DNA of 64,000 bases from Dipteris shenzhenensis (lineage: Eukaryota > Polypodiophyta > Polypodiopsida > Gleicheniales). This document shows, piece after piece, positions 11,615 to 23,402 of this stretch. Where the stretch lies: the NCBI GenBank assembly GCA_047967505.1, contig CM106538.1; one strand, given 5' to 3'. A model generated the notes under the pieces. It was not told where the DNA came from. It saw nothing but the letters and a program-made list of their open reading frames with translations, and did no database searches. The translations under genes and the position numbers were made by a program. The number at the start of each line of letters is the position of its first letter. The stretch's first letter is position 1.

Positions 11615-14600
11615 GTATGTAATCTATTTTTTGCTATTCACATGAGCAGATTTGCTTGTGGGCCTTGGCTCACAACAATGTGAGCATTTAGAAAATAAAA
11701 TAAGTTATGACTTAATGGCATAATTTTGGCAATTCAAGTTCTTAAATTTTCAGAAGGTTTTTTTACTTGTGATAGTAACGTGGTTTTGGTTTTTCAATCT
11801 AATGCTGAACAGGAATCTATACTCCATATAGAGTATGCGTTTGCCGTATCTCCTCCAGAACGGCAAAATCCACATCCACATAATGATTGGGTCAGTGCAG
11901 TTGATGGATCTCATCTCAGGTTAGACTTGCAGTCTACGTAAGAGACATTTTGTGCTTTGGCCGGGAATTGAATTGGTTGAAAGCTGTAAAGGCCTTGTGC
12001 CCTTTAAGTTTACATAGACTTTGCAGTCTATGTCATAAAGAGACATTTTAGGTTTCGGCTGAGAATTGAATTGGTTGAAAGCTGTAAATGTCTAGTGTCC
12101 TTTAAGTTAACACCTAGAGTAGTTACCTCAAACTACCCTTGAGCTGAAGATTAAGACCATCACATGAGCCTTGGCGTCCCATAGCATCAGAACACACCTC
12201 GGAGGATGTCCTGAGCCTAGACTAGCTCTCTAGGCCTTACAAGGAGATGTAGACTCATGATGATTGATGCCCAAACAATGAGCATGGGTGTGCTTATATG
12301 GCCCTTGCCCACATGGCAGATCCTCCTATTGGTTCATATACCCTCATACATACTGAGGTGTCAGGCCCTTAAGCTCTCCTCATTTGGGGGCTTACATGTG
12401 GGGCATTGATCCTATACTTCCAACAATTTGACACGACCCGAGCACTCCTGAAACCTCTGACCTGCAAACAAACACAAGAACACACCAAACATGAGGAATG
12501 TGAGCAGGCTGATCACCACCCAACCATGACACCTATGGGATACGATCTCGAATCAGGAGATGTCCCCTTCGAGCCACGAGCTACTGGCACGAACTCCCAC
12601 CAGATCCTGACCAGCCTGGTGTCCCATACCACCAGGAGGTGCCTAGAGGCCTTGGATTTGCTGCTGGGCCTTGGGCTACGCTAAGATGGAGGCCCACGTC
12701 CGCGACTCAATCCAGGATCAGACCTAGCACTAGGGAACTAGACTTGCTCCCATCGGCTCACAGAAAACTAAACCACTAGGCTCCTTATATAGACTCCGGC
12801 CCAATGCGCCAAAAGTAGCGAAGAACCACCCTAACTTGTTCGTCCCCTTGCCACTCAACCCGAGAATCAAGCCTGCCTAGCCCTAAGCCTTCCTAGGCTA
12901 CCTGAGCTAGTCTTGTGTACCCCAGTACATGTCAGATACTAATCCGTGCACATGACATACTTCCCCTCCTCTAAGAACTCACTCCTGAGATTGCTAGAAA
13001 ACCCAGGAATGTCCTCTAGAGGTTAGGTAATGTCTCTCATGTTGTGTTCTCCTCAACACGATCCTTCCACTTGATCTTGTATTCCGTGATAATTCTATTT
13101 CGAATCTGTCGTTCACGAAATTCAAGAATACTCTTAGGTTCGTGTGGAATAAAAGTCAAATCTGTAACTTCTATTATTTCTTGAGGAGAAACAAGTTGAT
13201 CATCAGCACCTAGTAACTCTTTTAGTCTACTGACATGAAAAATTGGATGTACTTTAACGTCAGGAGGTAATTCTAGTTTATATGCAACTGGTCCAATTCT
13301 TTTAATAATCTTGAACAGACCGCATTATCTGGGGGATAATTTTGGAACCAAACCAGTACTTAAGCTCTTGGATTCCTTGGGATTACGTAAATATACCATC
13401 GTCCCTTCAGAGTACTCTCTGGGTGAACGATGTCTATTAGCATAAAATCTGTCCCGGTCTTGGGCATTTCTGATAGACTCCTTCGCAAACTACAACATTT
13501 CCTGCATGTCTTGCAAGAATGTCCTTGCACCATCATTTTGAATTCCCTTGAACCCAACGATAACTTGTGACTTAGGTTGAAACCCGTACATAAGTATAAA
13601 GGACTGTAACCAGTACTTGAATGCGTTGCACTGTTATAAGCGAATTCTATCATGGGGAGATAATCTTCCCATGAAGACCGTCTCTTAGAAACATATGCCC
13701 GAAGCATATCTTCAACCAATTGGTTCTCTGTACTGCCATCAGATTGTGCATGATATGAGGAACTCATACTTAGAGTAGTTTCCAAGTTCTCAAAAACAAG
13801 TGTCCAAAAGTTACTTGTAAACTAGAGTCCCTATCAATGACTATGTCGGAAGGTAAACCATATAGCTTAAACAATTGGTCCACAAACTCGTGAGCTAACT
13901 GAACAACTGATATGGTGGATCTAGTAGGTAAGAATCTAGCCATCTTTGTCAGATGGTCAATATGACCCAAATGGAGTCATGACCCTTGCTCCTTGGAGGC
14001 AAACCCGCAATAAAGTCCATGGAAATACTTTCTCATTTATTACTAGGAATTTGCAACAGTTGTAATAAACCCGCACTTCTAAGGCGTTCTGCCTTAGTAA
14101 CTTGACAAACTCGACAACTTCCCACATAGTTTTCAATAAATGCACGCATCTTAGGCCAATAAAAGGTATGTTTCACAAGAGACAGAGTCCAGTATACTTG
14201 GATGTCCAGCACTAGGAGCATCATGACACTCCCAGAGAATTTTGGATCGAAGATCCGAAACATTTGGCACACAGTCTTTTCCATTCCGGAACAGCAAGCC
14301 GTTCCTAATCAGCCACTGACCTCCCGCTGCCTGTACCGTAGGTGGCACAATCCTTGAGTCCTGGTCAACAACCATGGAGCTCCCATCTTGGACCTTCTGC
14401 CAATAAGAACTAAAACGACTATCAGTTGCGCAAAGCCCTCTCAAGGATTGAAATAGGTACGAGGATATTTCCGTAAATGACATAGAATTTACAAACTTGA
14501 GTTGACTTAAGGCATCCGCCACATTGTTTACGAAACCCTTTCGATAACATATTTTAAAATCAAAATCTTGCATTAACTCTGCCAATTTGGCCTTTCTTCC

Positions 14601-17600
14601 CCTCAATTTTGACCCTTCACACACATATATATACCTTCACACACATACTTGATTGATTGATGATCTGTCAATACAAGAAACTTGGAACCATACAAATAGT
14701 GTCTCCAAACCTTTAGAGCATACACAACTGCATATAGTTCTTTTTCTAGTGTGGGCCAACAATATTGGGTGTTGTCTATCTTTTTACTTTCAAAAGCTAT
14801 AGGTGTGCCCTCCCCAATCGCAAAATCACTCGCATCGGCCTCTAAAACATAAGGCCGGTTAGGATCGGGTAATGCAAGAACAGGAGCTTCCTTGTGATAG
14901 TTAGCTTCAAGGTTTCAAAAGCCTTGTTCAATGCATCATTCCAAGAGATCGGCTGGGTAGACCTGCATCCACGACCTTTCAATATGTTGGTCAAGGGTGT
15001 CGTGATGTGCAAATAATCACGCACAGACTTCCGTAGAAAGAACATAAATACTAGGAAAGAACGAAGTTGTTTCACAGTCTGAGGGATGGGCCATTCCAAA
15101 ACCTTCTCGATATGATCTAGATCAATGCTAATACCTTTAGAAGAAATCTTGTGTCCTATGTAAATGATCTTCTTCATAAGAAGTCACATTTACTCATCTT
15201 GGCATAGAGCTTATGGTGTCTGAAAATAACTAAGGCAATCCAGAGGTGTCCAATGTGATCCTGTAGCGATTGGCTATATAGCAAGATGTCATCTAAGAAC
15301 ACGACAATAAATTTGCTCAAATAATCTTTGAACAAATCGTTCATCATTTGTTGAAAGATAGCGGGAGCATTGGTCAAACCAAAAGGTAATACGAGAAACT
15401 CGTAGTGGCCATACCTAGTTCGGAAAGCAGTTCTATCTATGTGTTTAGCATAGATATGGATTTGGTGGTAACCCGTATGCAAATCAATCTTAGTGAAGTA
15501 CTTCACTCTAGCCATTTCATCTAAACGAGAAAGAGGGTATGCATTCTTAATCGTTAATTTATTGAATCGTTTATAATCTACACACATTCTCCATGAACCA
15601 TCTTTCTTCTTTCTTAAGAGGACAAGTGCACCCCAGGGTGATTTACTTGGGCGAATATAGCCCATAATCAGATAATCTTGTAGTTGTGAAGCTAACTCGT
15701 CCTCCTCGAGTTGGCTCATTCCTATAAGGTGGAATACTAATAGGTTGAGTCCGAGGTACTAAATCTATGCGATGATCTACTGCTCGTTCTAGAGGTAAAC
15801 CTTCCGGCAGTTGAACAGGAAATACATCCATGAAATCATCTAACAACGATCTTAATTCACGGTGTTCAAACACACTTAGATAATTTTTGTTATTAACAGA
15901 GACAACAAATGAAGAAAGCGCAATCAAAACACACTTATACACATCATAATGAGAAGTGTATTATATTTCAAAGCAACATCTCAGAAACAATAGGTCCTTG
16001 AGAAGAGGGAATATTATCACATTGAATACAAGATTGAGTGTCCTTGTCCAAAAAATAGAGTGTATGATCTTTCCATCCAATCCAAATATTGTGGGTTTTA
16101 AACCACTCTATTCCGATTAACAAGTCCACACGTTCCAAGTACATGACATAGCACGTAAGAGCATTTGTGTAGTCTTGGATCCGGATAGAAAGTTCGTCGA
16201 TCTTACGATCCCCAAATTGCTTCCCAGCTTGAAGCTGCACCTTGTAGGTGTGATCGCTAGGTGTCGTGGAAAGCCTTATCCCCTGCAAAAGTTTGTAGTT
16301 CACAAAATTGTGAGAGTTGTTTGGGTGAAAGAGAATGTGAACTCTTTCGTCCCTTACTTCTCCATAAGCTCGGAAAAGGTCATGGGGGCCAAATAACGAA
16401 TTATTAAAAGTGCAATTACAAGAAAGTGGGCAGGTAATGACATTTACAGAAATACCTGTCATCGATGCTTGGTTAGCTCCTTAGCTTTGGTTCCTTGTCT
16501 TGCATGGAGATTTGGTCTCGGCACTTGCATCTGGTTCTTGTGCTTAGGACTATTATTGTGTGTGTGGCCCCGCTCCTCGCAAATGAAACAACATCTTTCT
16601 TTCTTTAACTTCAAGGTGTGTAGGAAACGGGCTCGATCATTCTTCGTGCGTTGTCAACTGACTTTGACTCCCCGGTACCCGCTGTTGACGGGAAGAACTT
16701 CCTCTTGTTCTTCTCGCTCGTGTCGGCAGTAGTGGTTCCCTTTGCAGTGGCCATAGTATCATCATAGACGCGCGCATAGTTTATGGCCTCTTGCAAAGTG
16801 GTACACTTATTGTTCTTGATCTGAAGCTTATACGAGTCAGGCAAACCATCCACCAAGAACCCCAACAAGGTGACGGGATCCATCTTTGTAGCTCTAGTCT
16901 GCAAATCAAGAAACTTCTGAAGATAGATGTCAAAAGTCAAATTCAGCTTGGACATATCGAGGGCCTTGAGCTTGCCTACGATATCATAGGTTCTCCTCCT
17001 TCAGAAACTCTTTCCTGAAGACCTCTTCAAATTCGATCCATGTGGAAGGCTTCGGTCTGAGTTCCTTCCACCACAATAAAACCTTCACTGATAAATACCT
17101 TGCTGCAAGTTGCATCTTCTTCTCATCGGGATAAGGGTGAAACTGGAAGTGTACCTGCCACTTGTGCAACAAAGTGTCAACCACCTCCTTGGTCTTGGAT
17201 TTCTAATCTCCGGGATAGGGATCTGGTGTAATATTCGGGTCCAGCACTGAAGCCAAAGCATTCACATGCGTGAGCGCTTGAACAATGTTGGTCAAAAGCG
17301 TGATAGAAGCCTGAATCCCTTGGAGTTGTTGTGTCAACCTCGTTTGATTCGCATTAACGAGCTCAAACTTCGCATCGAGAGCTGTGGTGAATTCACTAAA
17401 GGCAGTCTTCGTAATCAAATCATCGTAGAGGCCCCAGTTGTCCCCTTCGTGGTAATCCATATCTTGATCACTCTCTTTAAGTCTGGGTTCAACAGAATCA
17501 GCCATAACCGAACTAGATTTGCTAAAGAGAGTAGTCTAGAGAGGAGAAGCAATAGGTGGCCTCGGAGCTAGGAGACTGGAATGGAATGGAAGCTTGCCAT

Positions 17601-18890
17601 GAGGGTAGGAGATAACGAAGCAAGAGCAAGGCTGGCTAAGGAGAAGAAAGGCTAATTCTGAGCTAAGCCGAGTTGATGAACAACCGACCCCCCCCCCCCG
17701 GGCGGCCGATCCTGGCTAACGAATCGCAACGGTGATGGAAGCTATTCCGTATGGTCATCTACAACAGGCCGTACCAGGTGATGGGATCTGAACAGAGTGG
17801 CGTGAAGGGGTCTCACATGTGCGCAATTGACGAGTTGGTGTAGGGATGCAATCCCGCCAGGCTATAACGCGTGTGGCCCAAGCTTTTAGAAAGCCCACCC
17901 TCCTAACTTGGAGGGGCTGGTGCTTTTCTTAGCTTCCAAGCCCCCCGAGAACAGCTCAGTCCAAGTCGCGACCCTGCTCAGCCCATAGCACACCTCTCCA
18001 TGCTCTCCTTCTTCGCGCCATCTCGTTTTCTACGCAGCCAGATAGGTGCACGGGGTCTCTTGGATTCCGCTTAGCCTTGTGCCTTTCTAACAGCTCCTCT
18101 CGCACCTATCCTCTGACCCTAAGCACTCCCTCCTAACTACACACCTCTCTCTCTCTCTCTCTCTTTCTCTTAGACCTTCCACATCTAGCAGCGAATTCAC
18201 CTCTTTTTGTTCTCTCGCGTTCCTTCCATCCCACTCCAGGACCAACAGCCCTATTTGATGAACCAACAAGCACTTGTAGGGCATCACTTTGAATTTCGAG
18301 TTTGAGACATACCTGGAGGAAATCACGTCCAATCTCACTCGTAACGGAGATTCATACCTCAGGAGTTGGCTCTGATACCAACTGACACGACCCTAGCACT
18401 CCTGAAACCTCTGACCTGCAAACATACACAAGAACACACCAAACGTGAGGAATCTGAGCAAGCTGCTCACCACCCAACCATTACACCTACTAGATACGAT
18501 CCCGAAGCAGGAGATGTCCCCTCCGAGCCACGAGCTGAGCTATTGGCACGAACTCCCAACCAGATCTCGACCAGCCTGGTGTCCCATACCACAAGGAGGC
18601 GCCTAGAGGCCTTGGATCTGCTGTTGGGCCTTGGGCTACGCTAAGATGTAGGCGTGCGTCCACGACTCAATCCAGGATCAGACCTAGCTCTAGGGAACTA
18701 GACTTGCTCCCATCGGCTCACTGAAAATTGAACCCCTGGGCCTGCCTAACCCTAAGCCTCCCCAGGCTACCTAAGCTAGTCTTGTGTACCCTAGTACACG
18801 TCAGATACTAATCCGTGCACATGACACTGAGGGGGGGCAGAACTAAGCCCAGTGATAGGAGAGAGAGAGAGAGAGAGGGAGAGAGAGAGA

Positions 18891-18921
<31 letters not shown>

Positions 18922-19943
18922 GATATGATGTGATATGACTGTATTAAAGTCCCCTTCGTGGTAATCCATATCTTGATCACTCTCTTTAAGTCTGGGTTCA
19001 ACAGAATCAGCCATAACCGAACTAGATTTGCTAAAGAGAGTAGTCTAGAGAGGAGAAGCAATAGGTGGCCTCGGAGCTAGGAGACTGGAATGGAATGGAA
19101 GCTTGCCATGAGGGTAGGAGATAACGAAGCAAGAGCAAGGCTGGCTAAGGAGAAGAAAGGCTAGCCTTGTGCCTTTCTAACAGCTCCTCTCGCACCTATC
19201 CTCTGACCCTAAGCACTCCCTCCTAACTACACACCTCTCTCTCTCTCTCTCTCTTTCTCTTAGACCTTCCACATCTAGCAGCGAATTCACCTCTTTTTGT
19301 TCTCTCGCGTTCCTTCCATCCCACTCCAGGACCAACAGCCCTATTTGATGAACCAACAAGCACTTGTAGGGCATCACTTTGAATTTCGAGTTTGAGACAT
19401 ACCTGGAGGAAATCACGTCCAATCTCACTCGTAACGGAGATTCATACCTCAGGAGTTGGCTCTGATACCAACTGACACGACCCTAGCACTCCTGAAACCT
19501 CTGACCTGCAAACATACACAAGAACACACCAAACGTGAGGAATCTGAGCAAGCTGCTCACCACCCAACCATTACACCTACTAGATACGATCCCGAAGCAG
19601 GAGATGTCCCCTCCGAGCCACGAGCTGAGCTATTGGCACGAACTCCCAACCAGATCTCGACCAGCCTGGTGTCCCATACCACAAGGAGGCGCCTAGAGGC
19701 CTTGGATCTGCTGTTGGGCCTTGGGCTACGCTAAGATGTAGGCGTGCGTCCACGACTCAATCCAGGATCAGACCTAGCTCTAGGGAACTAGACTTGCTCC
19801 CATCGGCTCACTGAAAATTGAACCCCTGGGCCTGCCTAACCCTAAGCCTCCCCAGGCTACCTAAGCTAGTCTTGTGTACCCTAGTACACGTCAGATACTA
19901 ATCCGTGCACATGACACTGAGGGGGGGCAGAACTAAGCCCGGT

Positions 19944-19992
<49 letters not shown>

Positions 19993-22900
19993 ATGATGTG
20001 ATATGACTGTATTAAAGTCTTCTTGAGACCCTTCGGATCTATGGGATTGGTGACCACTATCAACAAATAGTGATCTTTTACATCCATTGAAAGAAAATAC
20101 TATAAGACTTGCTTTGGGCTAGCTTGTATGCTAGTCTCAGTACCTTGTTGCGGTGTTCCAAAACTTACTTTAGATAGCCTCCCAGCTTTGTAGCCGGCTT
20201 CTAGAATAGATTTTTTCTGGTTGCCTTTGTTGTCATCATACTTTTCTTTGATGTGTGCAAAGGCCCGACATCTTAGGAATACATGCTGCTCATTTTCCTT
20301 CTCCCTTGTGGGGAAGATTTTACATATTCTTTCTTCTCTCAGGACCTTAGGTCTTGCCCACCTTCCCTTCTCAATGATTGCTAATTTCAAGGCATTCAAG
20401 GTAAGTTATAAGACTCATGGCTAGTCCATTAGCGCTTGCCATTTTTGGATTAACTACTGTTGGGGTAAAGGCACATTGCCACCCCTTTATTAAAGATATG
20501 ACACCTATGACTGTCTTAAGACAGTCATAGGGTGAAAAACCTAATCCTAATAAAACCTATGAGTTTGTGGTGTGGCTCATCACTTCACACCCGCATCTTT
20601 TGTGTCACCTCTCTCTCTCACTCTCTCCCCGTTGTACTTCTCCCTCACTCTTTCCCTCTCAACTGGTATCAGAGCCAGCCTCACTTCCTCCCTACCCCTG
20701 CCTACCTCTCCCTCTACCCCCCTCGGGACTCGTGCCCTTGGCATTGTGCAAGCAGCTCGGGCTACAGCGGGATAGCGAGGGCAGCAGCGCGGGCTACAGC
20801 GGGGCAGCGCGGGACAGCAACGCGGGGCAACGAGGGCATAGCGCGGGCAGCTGCAGCGGCAGTGCAGGGCATCAGCGCGGGTTGCAGCGGGGTAGCGCGG
20901 GCAGTAGCAAGGGCGCAGCGCGGGCTGCAGCAGGGCGGCGTCGAGCAGCGCCATCAGCAGCTAGCTGCTGCTAGCTCAGGGCCTCGAACAGGGCGGCGCG
21001 TGTACGGACGTACGGCCGTTCGTACCGCCGTACGGACTCCGTACAGGCGTCCGTACTGTACGGACGCTGCCGTACGTACAGGAACCTGCGTCAGAAACTT
21101 TCGTCAGGGAGTAGCATCAGAGAAGGGCATTTCAAAAATTTTTTTTTTCTCTCTCTGTTCTGGGATTTCGTACCCTGCACATGTACACAGGTACAGCAGG
21201 TACAGTGCTGCCAGTACACAGGTACAGCAAGTACAACACTTTTTCTTTGGGGAAAGAAGGCAAAGAGAGAGCATTCCCGGCTGTTCAGTCCTTCAAACTG
21301 TGTTTTTGAGGTACAGCAAGTACACTCTTGTCCCTCGTGCTTGAGGTGACTAGTACCACAGTGTGTGGTGGTTGCACAGTTATCTTGTTTCGGGAAGGTA
21401 ATGCCTTGATTTTGCAGAGGATTTTTTATGCTTTTGCTGAGTGCAAATCTCAGCTTTTGGGTGACATTTTCAAAGGGCTTTTGCCTGGAAGCTTACGCAG
21501 TGTATGCCTTGAGGCAGTGTGGAGCTAGGGAGCCCACATTGGTCTTGTTTCCGCAGTGTATTCAGTGACATTTCTGCAGGTCACATTTTGTGTACGACAC
21601 CTTGGAAAATCTCAGTTGAGCCACGCTTGGCCAGGGCGCATCGAGTTTACTCCCCTAACTGTCCATCGTTGACGGTGCTCAAAAGATTTTCTCTTCAGTG
21701 TTTGTACTTTGGGATCTGTGTTGTTATTGTGTACACAGGGCTGTTTATGCATTGCATTGTCAGGTGAAAGTGCCAGGAGAGCGCTGTATTTTATATGCTA
21801 CCTCAGTGTTGAGGTGTTTTTCACTTGGTACAGGTGTCAAATCAAGGGGCTTTTGCCCAGATTTTGCTTGAGAGCACTTGGGTTACTGTTTGAGACCTTC
21901 AGATGCCTTTTATCCCCTTGGCAGAAGGGTGATTGCTTGGGATTTGTCCCATTTTCTGTTGCAGGTTTGTGACAGGCTGAAGTGTCTGGAGCTTTTTTTT
22001 GGTGAACAAACCAGTGTATGACAAGTGGTTTATGCATATAAAATCAGTGCAATACCTCATCTGAGGTGGGAGAAGTGATCAGGACAGCAGTGTTTTGTGC
22101 TTCGTCAGCTGATGATGCACTGTTAAAGCACTTGTGGAACAGCTGCAGCATTCTGAAATTACTGTTTTATGCCTATTTGAGCACGGTACAGTGTGTCAGA
22201 AGGTACAATAACTGAAGGAAATCTTTTCTGTTTTGCTGCAGATTTTTGACAGTAAAAACAGCACTATTGTGAGTGCTCCTGACTCTTGATAGAGCAGGTT
22301 TTTTCTGAGAAATCAGAATTTTATTCAGTCTCTTTTGACTTACAGGGAGTCAGGTACTTTCCTTATCTAATATGGCATCAGGGGGAAGTGAATCATCAAT
22401 TCTGAACATAAAGAAGTTGGAAGGGGCACACAATTATGCATTATGGGCAGAACAGTGTTTGAATGTACTTCTGCTTAAGAAGATTTCTAAGCCCATAAGG
22501 GTGAAGGGTGGTCAAGCCATCTGGGATGTCAGATGATGAGTGGGAGGAGCTAGATTTGTCCGCGAGGGCTGCTATCATGCTTACTCTCAGTGATTCTCTT
22601 GTGTATAATGTTCAGGCTGAAAAGACCTCTTATGGCGTATGGCAGAGGCTAGCAGAGTTGTATGCCCAGAAGAGTTCAGCTAGTAAGGTGTACTGGTTGA
22701 AGAAGCTGGTTGATCTTCGCATGAAGGAAGGTACAGCTATGACCTCACACTTGAGTGAGTTCAATGCCATCTTTACACAGCTGATTGCACAGGGGTTGAA
22801 CCTTGATGAGGAGTTCAAGGCTACTTTCTTGTTGTGTACCCTCCCTGAGAGTTGGGACACTTTCAAGACCACCCTGTCTAATTCAAATGTCACTCTTATA

Positions 22901-23176
22901 TATGCTGATGTAGAGAGCTCTCTCCTCATGGAGGAGATGAGCAGGAAGAATAATGCGGGTAGCAAGTCTTCAAATGCTTTGCAGGTACAGGAAAGAGGCA
23001 GGACTCAGCAAAAGGGTTACTAATTAGCAACACAAGAAATTTTCTATTGTCGGTAGACTGAGGATTTTTTTCATGTGCTAGGACTAGTACTTTAGACCAC
23101 ACTGCACACATGGCACAATCATTGTTTCAGAACTACAATAAGCATGGTGGTTGTTATTCCAACCGCTAGGCTTAGA

Positions 23177-23227
<51 letters not shown>

Positions 23228-23276
23228 GTGCGCTCCCTCCCTCCCTCCCGCTCCCTACCTCCCTCCCTCTCTCCTC

Positions 23277-23312
<36 letters not shown>

Positions 23313-23358
23313 CCCCCCCCGCTCCCTCGCTCCCTCCCTCCCTCCCTCTCTCCCCTTA

Positions 23359-23402
<44 letters not shown>

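Larger units (their letters stand above)
12429..20018 (-). mobile_element. Degenerate Ty3/gypsy chromovirus with duplicated 5' end
   Basis: Minus-strand element: 3' LTR 12,429-12,957, polypurine tract (AGGAGGGGAAG) beside it, pol and gag at 13,060-17,505, leader, primer-binding site 18,368-18,380 and 5' LTR 18,383-18,826. A tandem copy of gag start, leader and LTR follows (18,949-20,018). Order gag-protease-RT-RNase H-integrase-chromodomain defines Ty3/gypsy. All frames are broken and the LTRs differ by a deletion of about 90 bp plus many substitutions, so it is older than the Copia elements. No target duplication was found. Confidence 0.9.

Noticed and set aside
18860-19990. CRISPR-like spacing of the repeated GA tracts and LTRs
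   Set aside because: It is a single tandem duplication of a retrotransposon end with microsatellites; no short regularly spaced repeats.
20567-20974. Ser/Pro-rich open frames around the Copia-2 LTR and leader, and similar ones at 1,154-1,532
   Set aside because: They begin inside the LTR, overlap in several frames and follow simple CT and GCAGCG repeats; no domain and no conservation between the two elements.
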